Part shown: positions 51,738 to 61,315 of the stretch, one piece after another | Position numbering within the stretch: position 1 is the first letter of the stretch | Layout: each line of letters opens with the position of its first letter | The notes under the pieces: model-generated | Told to the model about the DNA's origin: nothing | Database searches by the model: none | Seen by the model: the letters and a program-made list of their open reading frames with translations, nothing else | Assembly (NCBI RefSeq): GCF_013423955.1 | Contig: NZ_JACCKX010000001.1 | Coordinates: 3,100,001-3,164,000 of the forward strand | DNA from: Ottowia beijingensis | GTDB lineage: Bacteria > Pseudomonadota > Gammaproteobacteria > Burkholderiales > Burkholderiaceae_C | Length of the DNA stretch: 64,000 bases | Reading direction: 5' to 3' | Made by a program: the position numbers and the translations under genes

Positions 51738-52020
51738 TGCGCGCCCAGCTGATCACCCACTTCAAGGATGTCACCCCAGAGGAGACGTGATCGAGCTGAT
51801 CGTCTGGAAGGTGCCCTCGCCGGTGCCGCCATCAACGCACGGCTACAAGTACCGGGCGGCCTACGTGGTGGGCGGCAAGCGGGTGATCGGCTTCGACAAC
51901 GAGCGCGGCAAGGGCGACCATTGCCACATCGACGGGCACGAGGCGGACTACACGTTCAAAGGGCCTGGGCAACTGGTGGAAGACTTCATTGCCGCCATCG
52001 ACGCAAGGAGAAAGACATGA
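51737..52020 (+). CDS. TumE-family toxin of a toxin-antitoxin pair (DUF6516 type), frame-disrupted
   Basis: 94 aa after restoring one G at about 51780 (CCAGAGGAGACG; an added G gives TPEGDVIELIVW). Family features are the N-terminal FKDVTPEGDVIELIVWKVP, then HGYKYRAAYVVGGKRVIGFD and GDHCHIDG. TumE-type proteins are small toxins encoded before their antitoxin. The mechanism is not established to my knowledge. The stop overlaps the next start (ATGA). Confidence 0.72.
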
Positions 52021-52375
52021 CCGAACGGACATTGACCATCACACAGACGCCCGACTGGCGCGCCGGCCTGCGCGCCGCCGGCAAGGCGGCAACGCGCGGG
52101 CGTTATGCCGGCGAAGTGCTGAACTTCGAGAGCCCGGCGCAGTTCTTCGGCCAGCTCACCGAAAAGCGCTGGGAACTGGTGCGCGCGGCGCAGGGCCGGG
52201 GGTGCTGCCGGTGCGCGAACTGGCGCGGCTGGTGGCGCGCGACGTGCGTCGTGTGCACGACGACGTGGTGGTGCTGGCCGACCTTGGCCTGCTGGAGCGC
52301 ACCGAAGGCGGCGGCGTGATCTGCCCGTTCGCGACGGTCCACGTGGACTTCAAGCTGGAGCGGGCGGCGGCGTAA
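52017..52375 (+). CDS. Antitoxin / HTH DNA-binding protein paired with the TumE-like toxin, frame-disrupted
   Basis: 119 aa after restoring one base at about 52195 (CAGGGCCGGGGGTG). The N-terminal part has no named domain. The C-terminal half is a winged helix (VRELARLVARDVRRVHDDVVVLADLGLLER) of the MarR-like type found in TumA/HVO_A0114-type antitoxins. It probably binds the palindrome at 51718-51737 and represses its own operon. Confidence 0.7.
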
Positions 52376-52383
52376 TCGTGATC

Positions 52384-52503
52384 TGACCCCGATTCCCTAG
52401 CGAAAGTTGTGGGGAAACCTCAGGCTCTGACCCCGATTTCCCTCCGATTTCCCTCCGATTTCCCTCCGATTTCCCCTGACCCCGATTTCGCTCCGATTTC
52501 CCT
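52384..52503. repeat. Short tandem repeats, CCGATTTCCCT
   Basis: Four direct 11-bp units (52433-52477), flanked by variants with TGACCCCGATTTC. It marks the border between the toxin-antitoxin pair and the AT-richer gene. Confidence 0.7.
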
Positions 52504-52534
52504 GTGCCAATTCCCGGCCTCTCGATTCCTCCCA

Positions 52535-53846
52535 TCAGTCTTGCAGCACGTTATTGAAGAAGGTGCAAGATCTGGCACCGGGTTGATGAAGCTGGGAAAT
52601 TTTCAGCCATTTTTGCCCGATGATGGTTTCGACTAGGGCGATATTACCTTTGCGCTCGATGACAAGACCACAATGGCTGTCATCGCCGCTACGTAGCTTG
52701 CGGCGAAAATCTGGCAATTGGGCTTGGAGACGTTGCTGTGCTGCCAACCTCTGTCTATGCTTGTCCAGCAGCTCCGCTACGTATGTAAACCGTATTGACT
52801 GCTTTTCTTGTTTTGCCACTTTTGCGATCGAAGCGAAACCATCTTTAAAGCCAAAAATCACAGCATCGCTCATGCTGCTAAGGGGTATGGGCATCACGGG
52901 ACGAAACGCTGAGTCAGCAATGGTGCGTGTTTCTGTACGACGATCGGCGCTAATAACTGACATAAAAAATGCCCTTGGCCAACGCTAAATACACGATATC
53001 TTTCATTGCCACTTTTCTTGGTGATTATTTTTCCCGTTGCAGCATCAAGTAGAGCCACTTGATGCCCTCTGGTGGCGGTTGCCAACAGGGTACCGCAACT
53101 GTCTGCACAAGCAAGATTTTTAACGTAGCGACTGGCCTCGTCGTCAAAACCGCCAGCCTTGATTTGGCCGAAGACCGGTACTCGCCATTGCAATGTTGGT
53201 GGCTCACTGTCTAAACGTATGGAGAGAACTTCTCCATCCATGTTGCCGATGAACAAAAATCGGCCATCCGCGGAAAACGTTGCCGAATGAACGAAGTTGC
53301 CCCATTTGCTGTGCCCTTCAGGGACGAAAGAGATCGGCGTGTCACTCGACTTTTTGCCATCCCATTGTTGTCAATCTTGAATTTAAACAATCTGTGGCCG
53401 AGAACCAATAAAAACTGCTTGGCTGCGGAATCGAAGCTGTAAGCAATTCCATAGGATGGACGTTCAATGCCCTCAAGCACTCCGCGCCATATGGTTTCTC
53501 CTGTTGGAAGGTTGCGAATAACAAGCTCACCCTTAATTATGTTTATGATGTATTTCCCATCTGGATTGATATGTACGTGCTCCCAATCTTGAGCTGGGTG
53601 GGCATTACTCGTCTCGGCTTCGGGGATTGCTGGTAGCTCCACAGTTTGATCTTGAAATCTGACAAATGTTTTTCCGCCTCCTTGCCGCAAGATGCCAAAT
53701 GTCTGGCCGTTCTGTGAAACTGAGTAGTACGGACTAGGAACTCGTGGCCACTGTAATTGAATTTCGTCAGGCACCGAGCAGTATCCTTCAGGAATGCTTG
53801 CGCCCAGAGTAAGTGATAAAGAAATAATTTTAATTATTTTGAACAT
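52535..53846 (-). CDS. Predicted secreted beta-propeller protein, two frame breaks, foreign composition
   Basis: 437 aa after restoring an A at about 53355 (GCAAAAAGTCG; gives MAKKSSDTPISFVPEG) and a T at about 52963 (CATTTTTTATG; gives GHFFMSVISA). The signal peptide MFKIIKIISLSLTLGASIPE is followed by repeated beta-sheet segments (HSATFSADGRFLFIGNMDGE; LLATATRGHQVALLDAATGK) typical of WD40/YVTN propellers. It is clearly less GC-rich than every neighbour and has different codon use. I cannot name a family. A secreted binding or adhesive function is only a guess. Confidence 0.6.
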
Positions 53847-53907
53847 TTTCCGTGGTGAATAAAAGTGTAAATGGAGGATAAATAGGTCGGATGAAAATCT
53901 CCGCGCC

Positions 53908-55461
53908 TCAATCCACCCCAATCGTTTTCCGCAACTCCCGCTTCAACAGCTTCCCACTCGGATTTTTCGGCAGCGCATCGACAAACACCACGCGCTTCGG
54001 GCTCTTGAAATGCGCCATGTGCGCGTTGCAGTGCTCGATGACCTGCGCTTCAGTCAAGTCCTGCCCCTGCTTGACCACGATCACCGCCGTCACCGCCTCC
54101 ACCCACTTCGGATCGGGCAGGCCGATCACCGCGACTTCGCTGACCTGGGGCAGGCGGTAGATCATTTCCTCGACCTCGCGGCTGGCGACGTTCTCGCCGC
54201 CGGACTTGATCATGTCCTTCTTGCGGTCGACCACGCTGATGTAGCCCTCGTCGTCGATGGTGCCGAGGTCGCCCGAGTGGAACCAGTCGCCCTCGAAGGC
54301 GGCCTTCGTCCGCTCGTCGTCGTGGAAGTAGCCCTGCATCAGGTGCGGCGAGCGGTGCACGATCTCGCCGACTTCGCCCACGGCCACGTCGCGCATCTGG
54401 TCGTCGACCACGCGCGTCTCGACGTTGATGACCGCGCGGCCGGCCGAGCCGGGTTTGCGCAGCTGATCCTCGGGGCCGAGCATCGTCGCCAGCGGGGCGA
54501 TTTCGGTCTGGCCGTACAGGTTCCACAGGCGCACATTCGGCAGGCGGCGGGCGATCTCCTTCATCACCTCCACCGGCATGATGGAGGCGCCGTAGTAGCC
54601 CTTGGCCAGCTTCGACAGATCGGTCTGGTCGAACAGCGGCGAGCGCAGCAGGGCGATCCACACCGTGGGCGGGGCGAAGAAGCTGGTGATGCCGTGCGCC
54701 GCCATCATGGCCAGCAGGTTGTCGGGCGTGGGTTTGGCGGTGATGTGGTTCTCGCTGCCGATGTAGATGGCGGGGCCGAAGAACACGTCGAGCTGCGCGC
54801 AGTGGTACAGCGGCAGCGCGTGCAGGGCCACGTCTTTTTCGGCGACCTCAGCGTTGATGCAGCAGCTGACGTACTGCCACAGCACGGCGTCGTGCGTCAG
54901 CATGGCGCCTTTCGGGCTCGACTCGGTGCCGCTGGTGTAGACGATCTGCAGCAGGTCGGTGCTTTGCAGCGGCGTGTCGGGCAGCGGCGCGGTGCAGGCC
55001 GCCAGGTCGTGAAAGCTGGCCATGCCTTCCACCGGCTCGCTCGGGTCTTCGCTGGGCAGCCAGATGAAGTCCTGCACATGCGTGTCCAGCTTGGCCGCGG
55101 CGCGCGCCAGCTCGGCCAGGCCGCTGTCGGTGGCCAGCGTGCGGGCGCCGGCGTGGCGCAGGATGTAGGCCACCTCGTCGGCCTTCAGCATGAAGTTGAT
55201 GGGCACCAGCACCGCGCCCAGCCGCGCCAGCGCAAAGCGCATGGCGGCAAAGCCGTGCGAGTTGCGCGCCAGCACGGCCACCTTGTCGCCATGGGCGATG
55301 CCGCGCTGCGCCAGTCCGGCGGCCAGGCGGGTGACGAGGGCGTCGAACTCGGCATAGGTCCAGCGCGTGTCGCCGCAATGGATGGCCAGCTTGTTCGGCA
55401 GGCGGATGGCGGTGCGGCGCAGCAGGTCGCCCAGGGCCTGGCGGCGGGTGATGGGGTGCAT
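53908..55461 (-). CDS. Acyl-CoA ligase (AMP-binding), FadD/DltA-like
   Basis: 517 aa. YTSGTESSPKGAMLTH (A3 loop), LYGQTE (A5), FHSGDLG (A7), DRKKDMIKSGGENV (A8) and C-terminal KNPSGKLLKRELR with the catalytic Lys are all intact. Fatty-acid or aromatic-acid CoA ligase; substrate unknown. Start ATG 55461 with GGAG six bases upstream. A methyltransferase gene lies just upstream on the same strand. Confidence 0.88.
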   Translation of the reverse strand: MHPITRRQALGDLLRRTAIRLPNKLAIHCGDTRWTYAEFDALVTRLAAGLAQRGIAHGDKVAVLARNSHGFAAMRFALARLGAVLVPINFMLKADEVAYILRHAGARTLATDSGLAELARAAAKLDTHVQDFIWLPSEDPSEPVEGMASFHDLAACTAPLPDTPLQSTDLLQIVYTSGTESSPKGAMLTHDAVLWQYVSCCINAEVAEKDVALHALPLYHCAQLDVFFGPAIYIGSENHITAKPTPDNLLAMMAAHGITSFFAPPTVWIALLRSPLFDQTDLSKLAKGYYGASIMPVEVMKEIARRLPNVRLWNLYGQTEIAPLATMLGPEDQLRKPGSAGRAVINVETRVVDDQMRDVAVGEVGEIVHRSPHLMQGYFHDDERTKAAFEGDWFHSGDLGTIDDEGYISVVDRKKDMIKSGGENVASREVEEMIYRLPQVSEVAVIGLPDPKWVEAVTAVIVVKQGQDLTEAQVIEHCNAHMAHFKSPKRVVFVDALPKNPSGKLLKRELRKTIGVD

Positions 55462-55483
55462 GGTGTCTCCGGTGTTTTTCAAG

Positions 55484-55540
55484 TGTTTTTGGCCTCTGGT
55501 GCTTGTCCAGCAAGCGCAGGAAGCTATGTTTTTGAAGCAA
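55484..55540. repeat. Intergenic repeat, family A copy
   Basis: In reverse orientation: GCTTCCTGCGCTTG, ACAAGCACCAGAGGCC and ACTTGAAAAAC. It covers the 3' end of the methyltransferase gene. Confidence 0.6.
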
Positions 55541-56233
55541 ATTGACGCGCATGGGGCGGATGAAGGGCTCGCCCGGCGGTGGCTTGAGCGCCTCGAAGCG
55601 TTCGCGCACGCGCTCGCGCATGGCGGGGCTGAAGCGGCGGTCGGCGTAGGTCACGTCGGTCATGCGGCGCTCGAAATCCTCGAAGTCGGCGTAACGCACG
55701 GGCACGTTGAAGTGGTGCTCCACCACGGCGCGCCAGCCACCGCTGGCCACGGCGCGCTGCACGGCCTGGTAGGCGGCGTGGCGCACCGCCTGCTCATCGT
55801 TGAACAGGCGCACGATCTCGTTCATGGGGCCGGTGAACACCGGCTCGGACACGTACAGGTGGCCGCCGGGCTTGAGCACTCGGCGCGCCTCGGCCAGGCC
55901 CTGGTCCATCCCGTCCAGCGGCACGTGGTGCAGCGACTTGAGCATGATCGCCAGGTCGAAGGCCGCGTCGTCGAACGGGATGGCCTGCGCGCCGGCGGCG
56001 ATGAAAGTGAGGCCCGGCACGGGTGGCGCGGCCAGGTTCTTGGCGTGCTGCGCTTCATCCACCTCCAGCCCGGTGACGGTGCAGGCGGGGTAGGCGGTGA
56101 GCAGCTTGCGCGACAGGTAGGCGGCGCCGCAGCCGATTTCGATGATGCGTTGCTCGTGCAGCGGCACCAGCCGGTTCAGCAGCGCCAGTTCATCGGTGAC
56201 GATGTCGGTGGGGGTGAAGTCGGGGATTTCCAT
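55524..56233 (-). CDS. SAM-dependent methyltransferase (class I)
   Basis: About 236 aa. SAM-binding motif I IIEIGCGAAYLSRKLL (residues 29-44), a post-I acidic residue in GLEVDE and FDLAIMLKSLHHVP (motif II/III). As written the frame runs on past the family end through a family A repeat and into the ligase gene (to 54848). One more A in the run CTTCAAAAACATAG would give a natural stop (MRVNLLQKT). I take 55524 as the probable end. Substrate unknown. Confidence 0.7.
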
Positions 56234-56270
56234 GTCAGGGGCGGCGCACAGCGGCGGGGTGTGGAGTGGG

Positions 56271-56345
56271 TGTGGGAGCGGGCTTGCCCGCGATGGGGCG
56301 CATCGACGGCGCGTGAAGTCCTATCGCGGGCAAGCCCGCTACCAC
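56271..56345. repeat. REP-like pair, family F
   Basis: GGGAGCGGGCTTGCCCGCGATG facing ATCGCGGGCAAGCCCGCT, about 30 bp apart. Confidence 0.75.
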
Positions 56346-56395
56346 AAAGGGGTGGCGATGGGCGAGCTTCGCGGGCTTCATTTTCCATCACAAGG

Positions 56396-56728
56396 TTGAA
56401 ACCACCGGCTTTAAGCCGGTCAGCTTTAGCTCGATGATGTTGGGATGCACTACAGATGCGGCGGCCACACGGTCTACCAGATCGAATATCACTTTGTGTG
56501 GGTCACGAAGTCCCACTACAGGGTGCTTCGTGGGGAGATTGGACTGAGGGTTAAAGAGTTGGTACGCCAGACGCGCGAGGCTTTTGGTAGCTGGAGCATC
56601 ACTTTGAGCCGAACCCAAATGACAACTTCAGGGCAGAGCCTTGACTACAGGACGCGTTGTGAAGTCGACGCGTGGGTGGGCACTTTCAGTGCCTGGCAGT
56701 CAACCCACCGGCTTTAGCCGGTGGTTGT
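56396..56728 (+). mobile_element. tnpA: Decayed IS200/IS605-family element
   Basis: A left hairpin (CCGGCTTTAAGCCGG, 56406-56420) and a right hairpin (CCACCGGCTTTAGCCGGTGG, about 56704-56723) bound a remnant coding region (56445-56717). It starts as a TnpA transposase: YRCGGHTVYQIEYHFVWVTK, VLRGEIGLRVKELVRQ. After REAF the homology stops, so the HUH histidine pair and catalytic Tyr are missing. The element cannot move itself but its ends are intact, so it could be mobilised by a full copy elsewhere. Confidence 0.8.
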
Positions 56729-56733
56729 TGAGT

Positions 56734-57624
56734 TCAATCCAGATAAGGGCCAAAGCCCTGCGGCGGCTCGAAGCGCTTGTTGCGCCACACCACGCGCGTG
56801 GGCACGGGCTCTGGCAGGGCACGGGCGGGTACCGAATGGGCTTCGTCGCCCGGGTAGCACAGCACGCGGGTCTCGGCGGTGTCGGCGGGCTGGGGCTCGA
56901 TCAGCGGCGGCGTGCGGCTGCGCGCGTCGGCCATGGCGTGGGCCACGTCGCGGTACTGCATCAGGTGCAGCAGGCTGACGATTTGCGGCGGGGCCATGTC
57001 GATCTCGTGCGCGCGGTATTGCTGCAGCGCCTGCCTGGGCGTGAGCCAGCGCGCCTCGGTCACCTCGAAGTCGTCGTGCCTGGCCTCCTGCGCGGGCGGC
57101 ACGGCGGCAAGGAAGAAGCGCGTGTCGAAACGCTTGTTCATCACCGAGGGCCGGCGCGGCGTGATCCAGCGCACCCAGGGAGCGAGGGCGTCGGTGTCGA
57201 GCCGCGCGCCGTGCTCGGCCAGCAGGGCGGCGAAGGATTCGCCGGCGCGCAGGCGCTCGCAGGTGGCGGCGCTGTGCTCGGCGATCTCGGCGGCGCCAAC
57301 CTGCAGATACAGCAGGCCCGATTCCTCGGCCGCCTCGCGCGCGGCGGCCACGTAGAAGGCGGCGGCCTGCTCGGGCGTCAGCGCCGGTTCGGCCACGCGG
57401 GCGTGCAGCTCGGCCATGGGGCGGTCGAGCAGGGCCAGCATCTCGGGCGCGCTGTCGGCTGCATCCACCTTGCCGCCGGGGAAGACGTAGGCGCCGCCCA
57501 GCACGGCCGAATCGGTGTGGCGGCGCATCAGCAGCACCTGCAGCCCGTCGGCGCTGTCGCGCAGCATCACCACGCTGGCCGAGTCGCGCGGCGGGGTGTC
57601 GATGATGTCGTGGTTGAGTTCCAT
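56734..57624 (-). CDS. NUDIX hydrolase
   Basis: 296 aa. The Nudix box is split, with PGGKVDAADS (about 49-58) and AAAREAAEESGLLY (about 92-105) separated by a ~35-residue insert. This is the layout of NUDT7/NUDT19-like CoA-type pyrophosphohydrolases. Likely cleaves a nucleoside-diphosphate or CoA derivative. The TGA stop lies at the edge of the IS200-type remnant, so the last codons may have changed on insertion. Start taken at MELNHD (57624). Confidence 0.82.
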   Translation of the reverse strand: MELNHDIIDTPPRDSASVVMLRDSADGLQVLLMRRHTDSAVLGGAYVFPGGKVDAADSAPEMLALLDRPMAELHARVAEPALTPEQAAAFYVAAAREAAEESGLLYLQVGAAEIAEHSAATCERLRAGESFAALLAEHGARLDTDALAPWVRWITPRRPSVMNKRFDTRFFLAAVPPAQEARHDDFEVTEARWLTPRQALQQYRAHEIDMAPPQIVSLLHLMQYRDVAHAMADARSRTPPLIEPQPADTAETRVLCYPGDEAHSVPARALPEPVPTRVVWRNKRFEPPQGFGPYLD

Positions 57625-57736
57625 GGGCGGCATTTTGGCGCCAAGCCGGGGCGGCGTTTGTCGGCTGCGCTACAGGGGCGCGGCGGCGGTGAATTACAGT
57701 CGGCGCCAGTCAAAGGCAAGCCAAGGAGCAACACAC

Positions 57737-58647
57737 ATGGACAAGATCGATTTCACCGGCCGCGTGGCCATCGTCACCGGCGCCGGCGGCGGGCTGGGGC
57801 GCCTGCATGCGCTGGCGCTGGCCGAGCGCGGCGCCAAGGTGGTGGTCAACGACCTGGGCGGCGCGGTGGATGGCAGCGGCGGCTCCGCCAGCGCGGCGCA
57901 GAAGGTGGTCGACGAGATCAAGGCCAAGGGCGGCGAGGCGATGGCCAACGGCGCCTCGGTGACCGATTTCGACGCCGTGCAGGCCATGGTGCAGCAGGCC
58001 ATCGACACCTGGGGCCGCGTCGACATCCTGGTGCACAACGCCGGCATCCTGCGCGACAAGAGCTTCGGCAAGATGGAGCTGGCCGATTTCCGCCTGGTGG
58101 TGGACGTGCACCTGATGGGTGGCGTGCACCTGTGCAAGGCCGCCTGGCCGCACATGGTCGAGCAGAAATACGGCCGCATCGTGCTGACCACCTCGTCCAG
58201 CGGCCTGTACGGCAACTTCGGCCAGAGCAACTACGGCGCCGCCAAGATGGCGCTGGTGGGCCTGATGCAGACATTGAGCATCGAAGGCGCCAAGAGCGAC
58301 ATCCGCGTCAACTGCCTGGCGCCCACCGCCGCCACCCGCATGACCGAAGGCCTGCTGCCGCCCGAAGTGCTGGAGGCCCTGAAGCCCGAGGCCGTGGTGC
58401 CCGCCATGCTGGTGGCGGTGAGCGAGCAGGCGCCCAGCCGCATGATCTTTGCCGCCGGCGCCGGCACCTACGAGGCCGCGCACGTCACCTTGACCAAGGG
58501 CGTGCACCTGGGCCTGACCCCGACACGCCCGAGCGCCTGGCGGCCGCGCTGGAGCAGGTGCGCGACCGCAGCGGCGAAACCGTGCCGCAGGTCGGCGGCG
58601 AGCAGGGCCGCAACGAGGTGGGGCAGGCGCTGGCCGCGCGCCGCTGA
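57737..58647 (+). CDS. SDR-family 3-hydroxyacyl-CoA dehydrogenase/reductase (MFE-2-like), frame-disrupted
   Basis: 303 aa after restoring one C at about 58520 (ACCCCGACACG; a fifth C gives TPDTPERLAAAL). GAGGGLGR cofactor loop (residues 16-23), HNAGI and the catalytic SNYGAAK. FNDLGGAVDG-like sequence (VVNDLGGAVDGSG) is typical of (3R)-hydroxyacyl-CoA dehydrogenases of the multifunctional-enzyme type. NAD-linked step in fatty-acid or cholesterol-like side-chain oxidation. AAGGAG ribosome site 8 bp before the ATG. Confidence 0.85.
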
Positions 58648-58717
58648 CCCGGCGTCAGGCGGGACTTGTGCGCCTGTGCTAACTTCGCCACCCCGCCTGA
58701 AAGAACGGAACAAGAAC

Positions 58718-60279
58718 ATGAGCACGCTGAGCGACCGGCTGGCCACGCTGACGCCCGAGCGTCTGCGTGGCATCCGCCGCGGCATCGAGAAGGAAAGCCT
58801 GCGCGCGCAGCCCGGCGGCACGCTGGCGCTGACGCCGCACCCGGCCGCGCTGGGCTCGCCGCTGACGCACCCGCACATCACCACCGATTTCAGCGAATCG
58901 CAGCTCGAACTGGTGACGGGCGTGCATGGCAACGTCGATGCCGCGCTGGCCGAGCTGTCGCAGATCCACCAGGTGGTCTACCAGGGGCTGGCCGCGCTGG
59001 GCGACGAGATGCTGTGGGTCAGCAGCATGCCCTGCGGCCTGCCGACCGACGAAACCATTCCGCTGGGCCGCTACGGCAGCAGCAACGTCGGCCGCGCCAA
59101 GAGCGTGTACCGCATGGGGCTGGGCCACCGCTACGGCCGGCGCATGCAGACCATCTCGGGTATCCACTACAACTGGTCGCTGCCGGGTTTGAGCAACGAC
59201 AACTACTTCGCGCTGATCCGCAACTTCCGCCGCAACGCGGTGGTGCTGCTGTACCTGTTCGGCGCCTCGCCGGCGGTGTGTTCGTGCTTCGTCGCCGGGC
59301 GCGACCACGAACTGCAGCCCATGGGCGCCAACACCATGGGGCTGCCGCACGCCACCTCACTGCGCATGGGGCGCCTGGGCTACCAGAGCGATGCGCAGGC
59401 CCAGCTGGCCGTGAGCTACAACAGCCTGGAGAGCTACGCCGCCTCGCTGGAAGAAGCCTTGACCAAGCCGTACCCGGCCTATGAGGCGGTGGGCATCCAG
59501 AACCCCGGCGGCGACTACAACCAGCTGGCCACCACGCTGCTGCAGATCGAGAACGAGTTCTACGGCACCATCCGGCCCAAGCGCGTCATCCGCCCCGGCG
59601 AGCGCCCGCTGCACGCGCTGCGCGAGCGCGGTGTCGAATACGTCGAAGTGCGGCTGATGGACCTGGACCCGTTCGAGCCCATCGGCCTCAACGCCGACAC
59701 GGCGCGCTTTCTCGACCTGTTCCTGCTGCACTGCCTGCTGGAAGACAGCCCACCCGATTCGCCGGACGAGATCGCGGCGGTGAAGAACAACCAGCATCTC
59801 ACGGCCGCGCGCGGCGCGAGCCCGGCCTGCTGCTGCAGCGCCTGGGCCAGCCCGTGACCCTGGCCGACTGGGCGGCCGACATCGTGGGGCAGTTGGAACC
59901 CGTGGCCGCCGCCATGGACGCACAGGATGGCGGCCGTGCCTACGCCGACGCCCTGGCCGCCGCCCGCGCGGCGCTGGCCGCGCCGCACACGCTGCCCTCG
60001 GCCCGCGTGCTGAGCGCCATGCGCGCCGAGCATGCCGACAGCTTCTCGGCCTTCGTCAGCGCGCGTTCGCTGGACACCCGCGCCCGGCTGCTGGCGCTGC
60101 CGTACAGCGCCGATCTGAAGGCGCGCTTCGACCAGCTGGCCGCCGCCTCGGTGGCCGAGCAGAAGCGCATCGAGGCCAGCGACCAGGTGCCGTTCGAGGA
60201 CTACCGGCGCGAATACACCTCGCCCGAGCGCCTGGGCACCGGCGCCCGCGCGGTGCTGGCCGGCGCCGAATCGGTGTGA
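58718..60279 (+). CDS. gshA: Glutamate-cysteine ligase, frame-disrupted
   Basis: 520 aa after restoring one C at about 59815 (GGCGCGAGCC; GGCC gives ARGREPGLLLQRL). First step of glutathione synthesis. GIEKESLRAQPGG at the N-terminus, TTDFSESQLELVTG (metal/glutamate binding) and PGGDYNQLATTLLQIENEFYG are GshA landmarks of the gammaproteobacterial type. Followed by an overlapping lipoprotein esterase gene (GTGA, 60276-60279). Confidence 0.92.
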
Positions 60280-60947
60280 GCGCGGCAGGGCAGACCACCC
60301 GGCGCGGCTTTGCGGCGCGCACGCTGGCGCTGGGCGCGGCGGCGCTGCTGGGCACCGCGCTGGCGGGCTGCGGCCGCAGCCAGGGCAAGGCGCAGCCCGT
60401 GCCGGCCGGCAGCACCGTGCTGGCGCTGGGCGATTCGCTGACCTACGGCACCGGCGCCTCGGCCGAGGCCAGCTACCCCACGGTGCTGGCCGAACTGACG
60501 GGCTGGAACGTCGTCAACGCCGGCGTGCCGGGCGACACCAGCGCGCAGGCGCTGGCGCGGCTGCCGGCGCTGCTGGCCGAGCACCGCCCGAAGCTGGTCA
60601 TCGTCAGCATCGGCGGCAACGACTTCCTGCGCAAGCTGCCCGAGAGCGACACGCGCGCCAACGTGCATGCGGCCTGCAAGCTGGCGCTCGAATCAGGTGC
60701 GCAGGTGTTGCTGGTGGCCGTGCCGCGCGCCACCGTGGCCGCCGCGCTGGGCCAGATGACCGACCACGCGCTGTACGCCGAGGTCGCGAAGGACCTGAAC
60801 ATTCCGCTGCAGCGCGAAGGCTGGGGCGAGGTGCTGGCGCAGGCCGAGCTGCGTTCCGACCAGGTGCACGCCAATGCCAAGGGCTACGCGCAGTTCGCGC
60901 GCAGCGTGCAGGGCACGGCGGCGGCGGCGGGGTTGTTGCCGCGCTGA
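60276..60947 (+). CDS. GDSL-type esterase lipoprotein
   Basis: 223 aa, GTG start overlapping the gshA stop. Twin-Arg signal TTRRGFAART and lipobox ALAGC (Cys about 32). SGNH hydrolase blocks: ALGDSLTYG (nucleophile Ser about 54), GVPGDTS, IGGNDFLR and SDQVHANAKG with the catalytic Asp/His. TesA/arylesterase-like; acts on acyl esters or thioesters outside the inner membrane. No link to glutathione is evident. Confidence 0.85.
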   Translation: MSAAGQTTRRGFAARTLALGAAALLGTALAGCGRSQGKAQPVPAGSTVLALGDSLTYGTGASAEASYPTVLAELTGWNVVNAGVPGDTSAQALARLPALLAEHRPKLVIVSIGGNDFLRKLPESDTRANVHAACKLALESGAQVLLVAVPRATVAAALGQMTDHALYAEVAKDLNIPLQREGWGEVLAQAELRSDQVHANAKGYAQFARSVQGTAAAAGLLPR

Positions 60948-61045
60948 GGGGTGTTGGGCGGCGCTGTTGGCCGTGGCGGGTGACTGGGGCAGGCGCGGGC
61001 GCTGCCATCGCGGCCAAGGCTGCTCCCACAGGGTGATGGCGTTAG

Positions 61046-61107
61046 ATACTCCCTGCTGTGACAGACGCTAGCGCCCGCTCACTGGGCGCTTGAAACATAT
61101 ACTCCCT
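61046..61107. repeat. 53-bp-period element, family B copy 4
   Basis: ATACTCCCT starts at 61046 and again at 61099, exactly 53 bp apart, with AGCGCCCG and GGGCGCTT between. Confidence 0.78.
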
Positions 61108-61139
61108 TTGATTTTGTTGGCGCAGGCTTGCGCGCTGTG

Positions 61140-61216
61140 TGTGGAAGCGGGCTTGCCCGCGATGCAGCGGTGGATGAGGGCGCGGCGCCGCCATCGCGGC
61201 CAAGGCCGCTCCCACA
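61140..61216. repeat. REP-like pair, family F
   Basis: GAAGCGGGCTTGCCCGCGATG facing CATCGCGGCCAAGGCCGCTCC; it lies between the two family B copies. A further half is at 60998-61032. Confidence 0.7.
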
Positions 61217-61231
61217 GGCCGATGGGGATAG

Positions 61232-61293
61232 ATACTCCCTGATATGTCAGCCGCCAGCGCCCGCCATATGGTCGCTGCAAACACATACTCCCT
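61232..61293. repeat. 53-bp-period element, family B copy 5
   Basis: ATACTCCCT starts at 61232 and again at 61285, exactly 53 bp apart, interior CAGCGCCCGCC. Confidence 0.78.
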
Positions 61294-61315
61294 CGTTTTC
61301 AACGAGGCTGACCGC

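Noticed and set aside
52433..52477. Possible CRISPR or replication iterons
   Set aside because: Four adjacent 11-bp units without spacers and no initiator gene nearby.
54848..56233. A 461-aa methyltransferase fusion protein
   Set aside because: The last ~225 residues are the ligase gene in another frame and include repeat-derived sequence; a lost base near the true stop explains it better.
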